Source: Stenotrophomonas nitritireducens (GTDB taxonomy: Bacteria; Pseudomonadota; Gammaproteobacteria; Xanthomonadales; Xanthomonadaceae). From it: 64,000 nucleotides of DNA. This document shows, in pieces, positions 7,665-16,598 of the stretch. Positions within the stretch are counted from its first letter, which is position 1. Each line of letters opens with the position of its first letter. The stretch covers positions 3,524,501 to 3,588,500 of the forward strand of contig NZ_CP016756.1 of NCBI RefSeq assembly GCF_001700965.1, read 5' to 3'. The position numbers and the translations under genes were made by a program. The notes beneath the pieces are model-generated. The model made no database searches. It was not told the DNA's origin and was given only the letters and a program-made list of their open reading frames with translations.

Positions 7665-9622
7665 ACCCCAACCCGCAGACATGGATACGCCGGCTGCTGC
7701 CGGTGGTCGCGGTAATGGCGCTGCTGCTGTCCAGCGGCTGCGCCATGGTGAAGATGAAAGCGGTGAGCAACACCGACTATGTGATGCTCAAGCGCGGCGA
7801 CATTCTCAGCACCGGCAAGCTCAGTGCCTTGTCGCAGGAATCGCTGTCGGTGATCGGCCTGACCGAAAGCGACTGCAGCAAGGACATGCCGGCCTGCCGG
7901 CAGACGGTGGCGGACAATGATGGCCTGCAGTCCGAACAGCGGTTGTCCACGCTGGCCGAGTTGTGGATGCAGCAGGCACTGGCGCTTACTCCCAAGCCCA
8001 AGGGCAACGAGCCCATCGAGTTGCCGCCGGCCGCATTGAATGCCTGGCTGGAAACCGCGCGTTATTCGTACCTCTACCTGTTCTTCAGCGGCCGCAGCCC
8101 GGCGCAGCGTGCCTTGGAAGACCGGCTTACCCAGGTGCGGGATTACTACAACTACGCTACCGAGCAGGCCGCATCGGTGGTCTTCCAGCGCACCCGTGCA
8201 CGGGCATTGGAGGGCGAGGACATCAACCGGCCGGTGCAGGTGGACGATTGGACCATCCGCGCCAAGTTTGACGATCTCAAGCTGCAGGGCGTGCCCAAGC
8301 AGCTGGTGGCTGCATCGTCGGTGAGTTTCGCCGGCCTGCGCAGCTCCTACCGCCGCGATGGCTTCGGTGCCGAGCTGGTGGCAATGATGGAAGCGCCAGC
8401 GCTGGCACAGGCGGTGGAAGTGGAAGAACGCAAGCAGGATCTTCCGCTGTACAGCGAGATGCCGGCCATCAACGTGACTGCCGTGCTGAACTTCAGCGGC
8501 AATACGCTGGAAGAAGTGCTGGCAACCCGCGACGTGCAGCTGGAAGCCTATTCGCCGGACCAGTCCAGCATCCAGATGCGTGGCCAGGAAGTTCCGCTGG
8601 CCGCCAACTTCACCGCTGCCTATGGGCTGTGGCTTGCCCAATCGGGTTTTGCCACCGAGTCACTGCGCACCTTGTTTGGCCGTGGCGAAGGCATCCGCGA
8701 GCCGCATATCTACCTGATGCAGCCCTACGATCCGAACAAGCGCATCATCTTCATGCTGCACGGCCTGGCCAGCAGCCCGGAGGCCTGGGTGAACCTGGCC
8801 AACGAAATCATGGGCGATGAGGAAATGCGCGAGCACTACCAGGTGTGGTCGGTCTATTACCCGACCAACGCGCCGATCGCCTTGAACCGCTACACCATCA
8901 GCAAGGCCTTCAACGGCACGCTGCGCCACTTCGACCCGACCGGAACCGCGCCGGCCTCGCACGACATGGTCTTCATCGGCCACAGCATGGGCGGCGTGAT
9001 CGCCCGGCTGATGCTCAGTGACTCGGGTGACGTGCTCTGGGAAAACACCCGCAAGCGCTACAACCTGCAGGGCGAGCGGTTGGCGCGGGTGGAGGCCAAG
9101 CTCGGGCCGGTGCTGCATTTCACCCCGCAGCCCAACGTGGAGCGGGCGATTTTCCTGGCCTCGCCGCACAAGGGCACCGATGCCGCCGGCAACCGCGTAG
9201 GGCGCTTGATCGGCAAGCTGGTGCGCTTGCCGCTGACCATCCTCGGCGCCTTCGGTGATGCCTTCATGGCCTTGCAGGATCCCGGCGAAACCGATGGCAA
9301 GAAGCCCAAGGAGCCGGTCATCACCAACAGCATTGAAAACCTCAAGGCCAGTGATCCCTTCATCGAGGCGTCCTCGGCCTTGCCGATCAAGCCGGGCCTG
9401 AAGTACCACTCCATCATCGCCAAGCGCAAGGCTGACGTGCCCACCCCTGAGTCCGACGATGGGCTGGTGCCGTACTGGAGTGCGCATCTTGATGGCGCGC
9501 TGTCGGAGAAAGTGATCGTGTCCGGCCACAGCGTGCAGGAAACACCGGAAGCGGTGCTGGAAGTGCGCCGCATTCTGCGCCAGGACCTGCTGGAAGTGGA
9601 AGGCGTGGATAGCGCGCACTGA
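7661..9622 (+). CDS. Large alpha/beta-hydrolase (lipase-like) lipoprotein
   Basis: A 653-residue protein exported by a lipoprotein signal (LLLSSGC, modified Cys about residue 27). The first 330 residues are an unrecognised, mostly helical region. The C-terminal half is an alpha/beta hydrolase with oxyanion segment FMLHGLASS, nucleophile elbow GHSMGG (Ser442), and DDGLVPYWS and VSGHSV supplying likely Asp and His. Its probable role is a periplasmic or outer-membrane lipid ester hydrolase. It is translationally coupled to the DUF4105 protein, which suggests a joint envelope function. Ends at a convergent gene with a large inverted repeat between. Confidence 0.8.
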   Translation: MNPNPQTWIRRLLPVVAVMALLLSSGCAMVKMKAVSNTDYVMLKRGDILSTGKLSALSQESLSVIGLTESDCSKDMPACRQTVADNDGLQSEQRLSTLAELWMQQALALTPKPKGNEPIELPPAALNAWLETARYSYLYLFFSGRSPAQRALEDRLTQVRDYYNYATEQAASVVFQRTRARALEGEDINRPVQVDDWTIRAKFDDLKLQGVPKQLVAASSVSFAGLRSSYRRDGFGAELVAMMEAPALAQAVEVEERKQDLPLYSEMPAINVTAVLNFSGNTLEEVLATRDVQLEAYSPDQSSIQMRGQEVPLAANFTAAYGLWLAQSGFATESLRTLFGRGEGIREPHIYLMQPYDPNKRIIFMLHGLASSPEAWVNLANEIMGDEEMREHYQVWSVYYPTNAPIALNRYTISKAFNGTLRHFDPTGTAPASHDMVFIGHSMGGVIARLMLSDSGDVLWENTRKRYNLQGERLARVEAKLGPVLHFTPQPNVERAIFLASPHKGTDAAGNRVGRLIGKLVRLPLTILGAFGDAFMALQDPGETDGKKPKEPVITNSIENLKASDPFIEASSALPIKPGLKYHSIIAKRKADVPTPESDDGLVPYWSAHLDGALSEKVIVSGHSVQETPEAVLEVRRILRQDLLEVEGVDSAH

Positions 9623-9631
9623 GCCAGTGCC

Positions 9632-9695
9632 GGGCTGCAATGTGCAGCCCTTCCCGTGAGTGGCTGGATCGCGCAATTGCGCGGCCCAGCCACTC
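9632..9695. terminator. Inverted repeats between convergent genes, probable bidirectional terminator
   Basis: Hairpin GGGCTGCA-ATG-TGCAGCCC at 9632-9650, followed by a long stem GAGTGGCTGG / CCAGCCACTC at 9658-9695 whose loop holds palindrome GCGCAATTGCGC. It lies between the lipase stop and the MFS stop. T-tracts are short, so termination is inferred from position and symmetry. Confidence 0.5.
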
Positions 9696-11055
9696 AGCCG
9701 ATGCGGCGGCTGACCTGGGTTGCCAGCGCTGCCAGTAGCAGCGTCACCATGAAGCACAGCAGGTAGCCGGTGGTTTCATTGCCGCCCACCAGGGCAGCGA
9801 ACAGTGAGCCGGAGATCGCCAGCGTCGCGGCGACTGCAACGCCTTCGCTCAGCTGCAGGGCGGAACTGTTGTTGCCCTGTTCGTGTGGCGCCGACAACGA
9901 CAGCGTCAACACCGACAGGCTGGGATAGATCAGGCCCATGCCCAGCCCGGTCAACGACCAGCCCGCCAATGCCATCGCCAACGGCACGCTGGGGTAGAGG
10001 GTAAGCACGCTGATCAGCAGACCGGCCAGCATCAACCAGGTGCCGGTCTGCAGCATGCGCAGGCGGCTCCAGCCGAAGTGCTGGTGGCCTTGCAGCCATG
10101 AGCCGGAGAACCAGCCCAGTGCGCCCAGGCTGAGTGCGGCGCCGGCCCATAGCGGCGACAGGCCACGCTCACGTTGCAGCAGCAGCGGCAGGAAGGCTTC
10201 ACAGCTGAAGAATGCCGAGGCGGCGATGCCGCGCAGCGCGATGACGCTGGGCAAACCGGGGCGCAACAGCAAGGTGCCGCGCGGCAGCAGATGACGGCTG
10301 CACAGCACCAGCGCAGCCAGCGCGGCGGCCATGGTCAACAAGGCCGGCGCGCCATGTAGCTGTCCGCCCACATACAGCAGCAATGCCGCCAACGCGGTGC
10401 CGATTGCCCAGCGCACCACCGGCACCTGCGCGACATCGCGGCGGATGCTGGTGTGGGTGCTGCGCAGTGCCGGCAACAGCAGCCAGGCAGCGGGCAGGGC
10501 CAGGATCGGTACGCTGAGGAAGACCCAGCGCCAGCTGGCGTGCTGCACGATCCAGCCGCTCAGGCCCGGGCCGATCAGCGAGGGCACCACCCAACCGGCG
10601 GAGAACGCCGCGAATACCTTGGGCCGCAACACCTCCGGGTAGGTGCGCGCCACCAGCACGTACAGCGATACCGAGATGGCGCCGATGCCGATACCCTGCA
10701 GCAGGCGGCCGACGATCAGCACATCCATGCGTGGCGCCAGCCCGGCCAGCACCAGCCCGATCAGGAAGCTGCCCATGCCCAGCCACAAGGGTTTTGCCGG
10801 GCCTTGCTGGTCGCACAGGCGGCCGGCGAGGGTCATGCCGATCACGCTGGTGGCCAGGGCGCCGCCAAATGCCAATGCGTACAGGCGCAATCCGTCCAAT
10901 GCCTGCGCCACGCTGGGCATGGCCGCAGCCACGGCCAGGGCTTCGAAGGCGATCAGCGAGATCAAGGCGACCATGCCGATGGTGGTGGCGCGGTACTGCG
11001 GGGCGAGGATCGAGGTGGCGGGTGGAGGTGCCGAGGTGCTGCTGGGTGAACTCAT
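9694..11055 (-). CDS. MFS transporter, probable SoxR-controlled efflux pump
   Basis: A 453-residue major facilitator protein with about 12-14 hydrophobic helices and a family A-like loop GRLCDQQGPAKP near residue 80; inner-membrane drug or redox-compound exporter by similarity. The ATG at 11055 is chosen because the predicted SoxR-type promoter (-10 at 11101-11096) leaves no room for the in-frame GTG/ATG at 11103/11100. It is divergent from soxR. SoxR in non-enteric bacteria often controls such pumps in response to redox-cycling compounds; the actual substrate is unknown. Confidence 0.85.
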   Translation of the reverse strand: MSSPSSTSAPPPATSILAPQYRATTIGMVALISLIAFEALAVAAAMPSVAQALDGLRLYALAFGGALATSVIGMTLAGRLCDQQGPAKPLWLGMGSFLIGLVLAGLAPRMDVLIVGRLLQGIGIGAISVSLYVLVARTYPEVLRPKVFAAFSAGWVVPSLIGPGLSGWIVQHASWRWVFLSVPILALPAAWLLLPALRSTHTSIRRDVAQVPVVRWAIGTALAALLLYVGGQLHGAPALLTMAAALAALVLCSRHLLPRGTLLLRPGLPSVIALRGIAASAFFSCEAFLPLLLQRERGLSPLWAGAALSLGALGWFSGSWLQGHQHFGWSRLRMLQTGTWLMLAGLLISVLTLYPSVPLAMALAGWSLTGLGMGLIYPSLSVLTLSLSAPHEQGNNSSALQLSEGVAVAATLAISGSLFAALVGGNETTGYLLCFMVTLLLAALATQVSRRIG

Positions 11056-11095
11056 GATGCGGACTGACTGCTTGAGTTGCGGATGGGAGGCATGC

Positions 11096-11126
11096 AGCAT
11101 CACACCTCAACCATGGTTGAGGTCAA
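11096..11126 (-). promoter_or_regulatory. SoxR box within a 19-bp-spacer promoter
   Basis: The perfect palindrome ACCTCAACCATGGTTGAGGT (11104-11123) matches the enteric soxS operator pattern CCTCAA-N6-TTGAGG. On the minus strand, TTGACC (11126-11121) and GATGCT (11101-11096) sit 19 bp apart around it. That over-long spacer is the hallmark of MerR/SoxR-activated promoters. It drives the MFS gene; the soxR start lies only 7 bp from the palindrome. Confidence 0.9.
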
Positions 11127-11129
11127 CGG

Positions 11130-11564
11130 ATGTCCACGCGGGAACTGAGTGTAGGGGAAGTGGCACGACGCAGCGGGATCGCCATATCGGCACTGCACTT
11201 CTATGAGCGCAAGGGGCTGATCCAGAGCCAGCGCACGGCGGGCAACCAGCGCCGCTTCCAGAGTGACGTGCTGCGGCGATTGGCGGTGATCCAGGCGGCA
11301 CAGCGGGTTGGCATGCCGTTGCAGGCGGTGGCGCGGCGGCTGGGCGAACTGCCGGCAGGGCGCGCGCCGAGCAAGGCGGAGTGGGCCAGGATGTCCGCGC
11401 GTTGGCGCAAGGAGCTGGATGCGCACATCCAGGTGCTGCAGTTCATGCGTGACCAGCTCACGGATTGCATCGGTTGTGGCTGCCTGTCACTCAAACGCTG
11501 CGGCCTGCTTAATCCGCAGGATGTGCTGGGTGAGCAGGGCGAGGGCCCGCAATTGGTGGGCTAG
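11130..11564 (+). CDS. soxR: Redox-sensitive transcriptional activator SoxR
   Basis: A 144-residue MerR-family regulator with an N-terminal winged helix (LSVGEVARRSGIAISALHFYE) and a dimerisation helix. A [2Fe-2S] site is formed by Cys113, Cys116, Cys118 and Cys124 (CIGCGCLSLKRC), the exact CX2CXCX5C signature. Oxidation of the cluster by redox-cycling compounds or nitric oxide converts bound SoxR to an activator. Its box lies directly upstream, facing the MFS gene. No soxS is present, as is usual outside the enterics. The start sits 7 bp after the box, so soxR must be read from a promoter reaching into the MFS leader. Confidence 0.95.
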   Translation: MSTRELSVGEVARRSGIAISALHFYERKGLIQSQRTAGNQRRFQSDVLRRLAVIQAAQRVGMPLQAVARRLGELPAGRAPSKAEWARMSARWRKELDAHIQVLQFMRDQLTDCIGCGCLSLKRCGLLNPQDVLGEQGEGPQLVG

Positions 11565-11686
11565 GCCAGGCAATAACGCCGCTGCTTCAAGCTGCTCTTG
11601 GCTGCCGGAACGTCCAACCGATTGCCAGCGCGGCACTGGAAGCAGCGAACGGCAGCTTGCCTTGCGTCGCAACTCGGAAGTTCAGC

Positions 11687-12148
11687 TCAGAAGTTCCGCT
11701 CGAAACGCAGCTTGCCGTTGCCGGCAGCAGCGCTTATCTGCAGATCCACGCGCAGTTGATCGCGCGGATGCGCATCGAGCACGCCGATCAGATCCGTATA
11801 CGGACCGGTGCGCACCGCCCGCAGTTCAATCTGCTGGCGCTTGCCGGACAGATCGGTGGCGGTGGCCTGCACTTTGCCTTCGGCCGGCAGCTCTTCGCCC
11901 TGTGCCAGTTGCCGCAGGGCGACCACCAGCAGCGCACGGTCGGCTTCGCGCTGCACCTGGTAGCTGCGTGCCACCGCTTCATTCATCGCCAGCGTGGGCA
12001 GCAGGTTGTAATGCACGCGCAGGCTGCCGAGGTCGGCGTGGCTGGGTTGTGATTGCTGGATCACCGCAGCCTGCGGGGCTTGTTGTGCGGAACAGGCGCT
12101 GAGCGTGAGCAGGAGGGTGGAGGACAGCGTTAGGGCGAGCCGGTGCAT
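11687..12148 (-). CDS. DUF4426 family lipoprotein
   Basis: A 153-residue protein with a lipoprotein signal (MHRLALTLSS to LTLSAC, modified Cys near residue 19) and a DUF4426 domain (VHYNLLPTL, RPDQLRVDLQISAA-like tail). The family is of unknown function and is commonly found next to proC in gammaproteobacteria, as here. It is placed in the periplasm on the outer or inner membrane. The start at 12148 gives a standard signal peptide; longer frames run into repeat-like sequence. Confidence 0.8.
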   Translation of the reverse strand: MHRLALTLSSTLLLTLSACSAQQAPQAAVIQQSQPSHADLGSLRVHYNLLPTLAMNEAVARSYQVQREADRALLVVALRQLAQGEELPAEGKVQATATDLSGKRQQIELRAVRTGPYTDLIGVLDAHPRDQLRVDLQISAAAGNGKLRFERNF

Positions 12149-12389
12149 GGTGATGGTGTCCTTGGGCTGTGTTGGTTGCGGCGTTCCAAGTGCATAAGAG
12201 CTGCAAGGCTGCGCCTTGTTCCTCTCCCCAACCCCCGCTCCGCGCCCTGGCCCTTGCGCCGGCGCAAGGGCGTTCGATGGGCAACGAACCGGTGGTTCGT
12301 AAGCTGCCCCTCTCACACCGCAAGGGGAGGGGTTGTTTAAAGCAGATCTCTACGAGTGCACGCACATGCATTGGTGAAAGTAATGCAGA
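12149..12389. repeat. Intergenic C-rich repeat remnants
   Basis: No gene seen. The stretch around 12217-12340 contains CTCTCCCCAACCCCCGCTC and, farther on, GCAAGGGGAGGGGTTG. These are degenerate arms of the C/G-tract element found elsewhere in this window, plus hairpin CCCTTGCGCCGGCGCAAGGG at 12250-12269. Confidence 0.5.
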
Positions 12390-13250
12390 TCAATCGTTCG
12401 CAGCGGACAGTTCCTTACCGCGTTTGGCTGCGGCATCGATGGCGCGCGCGGTCAGTGCTTCAAAGCCGCCGGCCTGGAAGGTTTCGATGGCGGCCTGGGT
12501 GGTGCCGCCAGGCGAGGTCACGCGGCGGCGCAGTTCGGCCGGTGCTTCGCCGGCTTCGGTCAGCATGCGGGCGGCGCCGAGGATGGTGTCCAGCACCAGC
12601 GTGCGTGCCGCATCCGCTGGCAGGCCTTGTTCCAGCGCTGCCGCTTCCATGGCTTCGGCCAGCAGGAATACATAGGCCGGGCCACTGCCGGAGACCGCGG
12701 TTACCGCATCCATCTGGGTTTCGCTTTCGATCCATACGGTGCGGCCGGCGCTGGCCAGTACCTGCTCGGTCTGCGCGCGCTGCGCAGCGGACACGCGTGG
12801 GTTGGCAAACAGGCCGGTGACGCCGGCACCGAGCAGGGCAGGAGTGTTGGGCATGGCGCGGACGATGGCCTGGTTGCCGCCGAGCCAGCGCTCCAACTGT
12901 GCAGCGGTGATGCCGGCGGCGATCGAGGCGACCACCGGCTGCCTGCTGGCAGCAATGCTGGCCAGTGCCTCGCAGACGGTCCGCATCACCTGCGGTTTGA
13001 CCGCCATCAGCCACAGCCCGGCATGCCCGGCGGCGGCTTCCGCCGTGTCATGGGTGTGGACGCCGAAGTCCTGCGCCAGCGCCTGGCGCAGGGAGGCGAC
13101 CGGTTCGGCCACATGGATGCGGCCGGCGGCCATGCCGCGCCGCAGCAGGCCGGCGATCAGGCTGCGGGCCATGTTGCCGCCGCCGATGAAGGCGACATCA
13201 GTGTCGGGGAGCTGGGTGTCGGGAAGGTCTGCGTGCTGGGGGCTGGTCAT
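12390..13250 (-). CDS. proC: Pyrroline-5-carboxylate reductase
   Basis: A 286-residue enzyme catalysing the last step of proline synthesis, NAD(P)H reduction of pyrroline-5-carboxylate. The Rossmann motif VAFIGGGNMARSLIAGLL begins near residue 17, after a short extension. The C-terminal signature blocks AVSGSGPAYVFLLAEAM and TSPGGTTQAAIETF are present. The ATG at 13250 is the only start consistent with family length. It lies 19 bp downstream of yggS, so it is probably co-transcribed with it. Confidence 0.96.
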   Translation of the reverse strand: MTSPQHADLPDTQLPDTDVAFIGGGNMARSLIAGLLRRGMAAGRIHVAEPVASLRQALAQDFGVHTHDTAEAAAGHAGLWLMAVKPQVMRTVCEALASIAASRQPVVASIAAGITAAQLERWLGGNQAIVRAMPNTPALLGAGVTGLFANPRVSAAQRAQTEQVLASAGRTVWIESETQMDAVTAVSGSGPAYVFLLAEAMEAAALEQGLPADAARTLVLDTILGAARMLTEAGEAPAELRRRVTSPGGTTQAAIETFQAGGFEALTARAIDAAAKRGKELSAAND

Positions 13251-13269
13251 CAATCCAATCTCGGGACGA

Positions 13270-13941
13270 TCAAGGGGAGGGGCGCTGGCCGAACAGCGCG
13301 GTGCCGACTCTGACCATGGTCGAGCCAGCGGCGATGGCCTCGGCGAAATCACTGCTCATGCCCATCGAAAGTGTATCGACCTGCGGGGAGTGCGCGGCCA
13401 GGCCGGCAAACAGGTCCTGCATCCGCGTGAAGGCGGCCTGGCGCTTGGCCGCTTCCGGGAACGGTGCCGGGATCGCCATCAGCCCGCGCAGGCACAGCCG
13501 TGGTTCGTTGGCGATGGCCTCGGCCAGCCCGGCAATCTGCTCGGGCGCGCAGCCGTGCTTGCTGTCCTCGTCATCGATGTTGACCTGGATCAGCACGTTG
13601 AGGGGGGGCAAAGCGGCCGGGCGGTAGCGGGCCAGGGCGCTGACCAGCTTGGGCCGGTCCACCGTCTGCACCCAGTCGAAGACCTGCGCGGCCAGCTCGG
13701 CCTTGTTGGACTGCAGGTGGCCGATCAGGTGCCATTCCAAGCCCAGTACGCGCAGTTCGGCGATCTTGGCCGCCGCTTCCTGCACATAGTTTTCCCCGAA
13801 GGCGCGCTGCCCCTGGGCGGCCAGCGCGGCCACCGCGGCGGCGGGCTGCAGCTTGGAAACGGCCAGCAGCCGGACCGGCTGTGAAGGCCTGGAAGCCGCC
13901 TCGATCTGCTGCCCAAGGGTGGCCAAAGATACGGTTTGCAA
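13270..13941 (-). CDS. yggS: PLP homeostasis protein YggS
   Basis: A 223-residue fold-type III pyridoxal-phosphate-binding protein without known catalysis, which buffers PLP and affects amino-acid metabolism. The lysine in LLAVSKLQP binds PLP. FGENYVQE, WHLIGHLQSNK and SMGMSSDFAEAI are family signatures. Translation appears to begin at TTG (13941), preceded by AAGAGG; the ATG three bases away is in another frame. Divergent from pilT, the arrangement seen in many pseudomonads and xanthomonads. Confidence 0.93.
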   Translation of the reverse strand: MQTVSLATLGQQIEAASRPSQPVRLLAVSKLQPAAAVAALAAQGQRAFGENYVQEAAAKIAELRVLGLEWHLIGHLQSNKAELAAQVFDWVQTVDRPKLVSALARYRPAALPPLNVLIQVNIDDEDSKHGCAPEQIAGLAEAIANEPRLCLRGLMAIPAPFPEAAKRQAAFTRMQDLFAGLAAHSPQVDTLSMGMSSDFAEAIAAGSTMVRVGTALFGQRPSP

Positions 13942-14027
13942 TGCATCAACCTCTTACGTGGGAAGGCTATACTGCCCGCCAGGGGAAACACCTTACAGAT
14001 ACTCGCAACGCAGGGGACAGAGCGCGT

Positions 14028-15065
14028 ATGGATATCGCTGAACTATTGGCGTTCTCGGTCAAGAACAAGGCCTCGGACTTACACCTTTCCGCCGGCTTGC
14101 CGCCGATGATCCGCGTGGACGGTGACGTCCGTCGCATCAATATCCCGGCGCTGGACCACAAACAAGTGCACGCGCTGGTGTACGACATCATGTCGGACAA
14201 GCAGCGGCGCGATTACGAAGAGTTCCTCGAGGTCGATTTCTCGTTCGAGATTCCCTCGCTGGCGCGCTTCCGTGTCAACGCGTTCAACCAGAACCGTGGT
14301 GCCGGTGCGGTGTTCCGTACCATTCCCTCGGAAGTGCTGACGCTGGAAGACTTGGCGTGTCCGCCGATCTTCCGCGAGCTGATCGAGCAGCCGCAGGGGC
14401 TGATCCTGGTTACCGGCCCGACCGGTTCGGGCAAGTCGACCACGCTGGCAGCGATGATCGACCACATCAACAAGAACGAATACGGTCATATCCTCACCGT
14501 CGAGGACCCGATCGAATTCGTGCACACCTCGCAGAAGTGCCTGATCAACCAGCGCGAAGTGCACCGCGATACGCACGGCTTCAACGAAGCACTGCGCTCG
14601 GCACTGCGTGAAGACCCGGACATCATCCTGGTCGGCGAATTGCGTGACCTGGAAACCATCCGCCTGGCGCTGACCGCGGCCGAAACCGGCCATCTGGTGT
14701 TTGGCACGCTGCACACCAGCTCGGCCGCCAAGACCATCGACCGTATCGTCGACGTGTTCCCGGCCGGTGAAAAGCCGATGGTGCGCTCGATGTTGTCCGA
14801 GTCGCTGCGCGCGGTCATCTCGCAGGCACTGCTCAAGCGCGTGGGTGGCGGCCGTATTGCCTCGCACGAAATCATGGTGGCCACCCCGGCCATCCGTAAC
14901 CTGATCCGCGAAGACAAGGTGGCGCAGATGTACTCGGCCATCCAGACCGGCCAGCAGGTAGGCATGCAGACCCTGGATCAGAATCTGCAGGATCTGGTCA
15001 AGCGCAGCCTGATCACGCGCAACCAGGCCAAGGAATACGCCAAGGACAAGCGTCTGTTCGAGTAA
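14028..15065 (+). CDS. pilT: Type IV pilus retraction ATPase PilT
   Basis: A 345-residue hexameric secretion ATPase that depolymerises pili for twitching motility. The start MDIAELLAFSVKNKASDLHL is canonical. Walker A GPTGSGKST, Asp-box VEDPIEFVH, Walker B EDPDIILVGELRD, His-box GHLVFGTLHTSSA and the PilT-specific AIRNLIREDK are all present. The ATG at 14028 is chosen over an open upstream frame that overlaps yggS. pilU follows after 121 bp. Confidence 0.97.
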   Translation: MDIAELLAFSVKNKASDLHLSAGLPPMIRVDGDVRRINIPALDHKQVHALVYDIMSDKQRRDYEEFLEVDFSFEIPSLARFRVNAFNQNRGAGAVFRTIPSEVLTLEDLACPPIFRELIEQPQGLILVTGPTGSGKSTTLAAMIDHINKNEYGHILTVEDPIEFVHTSQKCLINQREVHRDTHGFNEALRSALREDPDIILVGELRDLETIRLALTAAETGHLVFGTLHTSSAAKTIDRIVDVFPAGEKPMVRSMLSESLRAVISQALLKRVGGGRIASHEIMVATPAIRNLIREDKVAQMYSAIQTGQQVGMQTLDQNLQDLVKRSLITRNQAKEYAKDKRLFE

Positions 15066-15186
15066 TGCCGGCCATGCCGGTACAGCTTATTCGAGATTGG
15101 ATATTGGCCAAGGCGGGATGCCGGCAGGGGCCGGGCGCAAGCCCTGTTTCTGAGCGTCGCATCCCGGCTCCTACAGGGAACTTCCC

Positions 15187-16317
15187 ATGAGTACTATCGA
15201 CTTCACCTCCTTCCTCAAACTGATGGCGCACCAGAAGGCGTCCGACCTTTTCATCACCGCCGGCATGCCGCCGTCGATGAAGGTCAACGGCAAGCTGTCG
15301 CCGATCACCCAGACACCACTGACGGCACAGCAGAGCCGCGACATGGTGCTCAACGTGATGACGCCGGCGCAGCGCGAGGAATTCGAGAAAACCCACGAAT
15401 GCAACTTCGCCATTGGCGTATCCGGCGTGGGCCGCTTCCGTGTGAGCTGCTTCTACCAGCGCAACCAGGTGGGCATGGTGCTGCGTCGCATCGAGACGCG
15501 CATTCCCACCGTCGAAGAGCTGAGCCTGCCGCCGGTGATCAAGACGCTGGCCATGACCAAGCGCGGCATCATCCTGTTTGTGGGTGCCACCGGTACCGGC
15601 AAGTCGACCTCGCTGGCGGCGATGATCGGCTACCGCAACCAGAACTCCACCGGCCACATCATCACCATCGAAGACCCGATCGAATTCGTGCACAAGCACG
15701 AAGGCTGCATCGTCACCCAGCGTGAAGTGGGCATCGATACCGACAGCTGGGAAGCGGCGCTGAAGAACACCCTGCGCCAGGCGCCGGACGTGATCATGAT
15801 CGGCGAAATCCGTACCCGCGAGGGCATGGACCACGCCGTCGCATTCGCCGAAACGGGCCACCTGGTGCTGGCAACGCTGCACGCCAACAACGCCAACCAG
15901 GCGATGGACCGCATCATCAACTTCTTCCCGGAAGACCGCCGCAACCAGTTGCTGATGGATTTGTCGCTGAACCTGAAGGGCGTGGTCGCGCAGCAGCTGG
16001 TGCCCAGCCCGGATGGCAAGAGCCGCCGCGTGGCGATGGAAATCCTGCTGGGCACGCCGCTGGTGCAGGATTACATCCGCGACGGCGAAGTGCACAAGCT
16101 CAAGGAAGTGATGAAGGACTCGGTGCAGCTGGGCATGAAGACCTTCGACCAGAGCCTGTTCGAGCTGTACCAGGCTGGCGAGATCAGCTACGACGACGCC
16201 TTGCGTTACGCCGATTCGCAGAACGAAGTGCGCCTGCGTATCAAGCTGTCGCAGGGCGGCGACGCCAAGACCCTGTCGCAGGGTTTGGATGGTGTGGAGA
16301 TTGCCGAGGTTCGCTGA
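15187..16317 (+). CDS. pilU: PilT-dependent accessory retraction ATPase PilU
   Basis: A 376-residue paralogue of PilT with Walker A GATGTGKST, Asp-box IEDPIEFVHKHEG, Walker B APDVIMIGEIRTREGM and His-box GHLVLATLHANNANQ. It adds force to PilT-driven retraction. The C-terminus extends about 30 residues beyond PilT, ending GDAKTLSQGLDGVEIAEV. A clear terminator follows at 16344. Confidence 0.95.
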   Translation: MSTIDFTSFLKLMAHQKASDLFITAGMPPSMKVNGKLSPITQTPLTAQQSRDMVLNVMTPAQREEFEKTHECNFAIGVSGVGRFRVSCFYQRNQVGMVLRRIETRIPTVEELSLPPVIKTLAMTKRGIILFVGATGTGKSTSLAAMIGYRNQNSTGHIITIEDPIEFVHKHEGCIVTQREVGIDTDSWEAALKNTLRQAPDVIMIGEIRTREGMDHAVAFAETGHLVLATLHANNANQAMDRIINFFPEDRRNQLLMDLSLNLKGVVAQQLVPSPDGKSRRVAMEILLGTPLVQDYIRDGEVHKLKEVMKDSVQLGMKTFDQSLFELYQAGEISYDDALRYADSQNEVRLRIKLSQGGDAKTLSQGLDGVEIAEVR

Positions 16318-16343
16318 TTCTGGCGGACGGGCCGGTTTGAAGA

Positions 16344-16369
16344 GCCGCTCCTTTGGGGGCGGCTTTTTT
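16344..16369 (+). terminator. Terminator of pilU
   Basis: Stem GCCGCTCC (16344-16351) / GGGGCGGC (16356-16363) with one mismatch, then six T residues; 27 bp after the pilU stop. Confidence 0.8.
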
Positions 16370-16408
16370 GTTTGGGGCTGTAGGGAAGATCAAGATCAAG
16401 ATCAACGG

Positions 16409-16575
16409 CCCCCTCCCGAACCCTCCCCTTCGCTACGCGAAAGGGAGGGGCCAGAGCAAAGCAAAGCAAAGCAGAGCAAAGCCAAAGCCGGAGCAGAAGC
16501 AGAAGCAGAAGCAGAAGCGGCAGCCGCTCTTCCCCCTCCCTTTCGCGCAGCGAAGGGGAGGGCCGGGGAGGGGTG
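16409..16575. repeat. Short tandem repeats between two C/G-tract elements
   Basis: A C-tract arm (CCCTCCCGAACCCTCCCC, 16411 onward, with hairpin CCCCTTCGCTACGCGAAAGGG) and an opposite arm (hairpin CCCTTTCGCGCAGCGAAGGGG, then G-tracts 16555-16573) enclose simple repeats at 16453-16520. These are first AGCAA pentamers, then GAAGCA hexamers. The ladder is prone to slippage. The G-tract arm has four runs of three or more G and could fold as a quadruplex. No gene. Confidence 0.75.
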
Positions 16576-16598
16576 CTTTGGCTCCGGCTTTCAATGCC

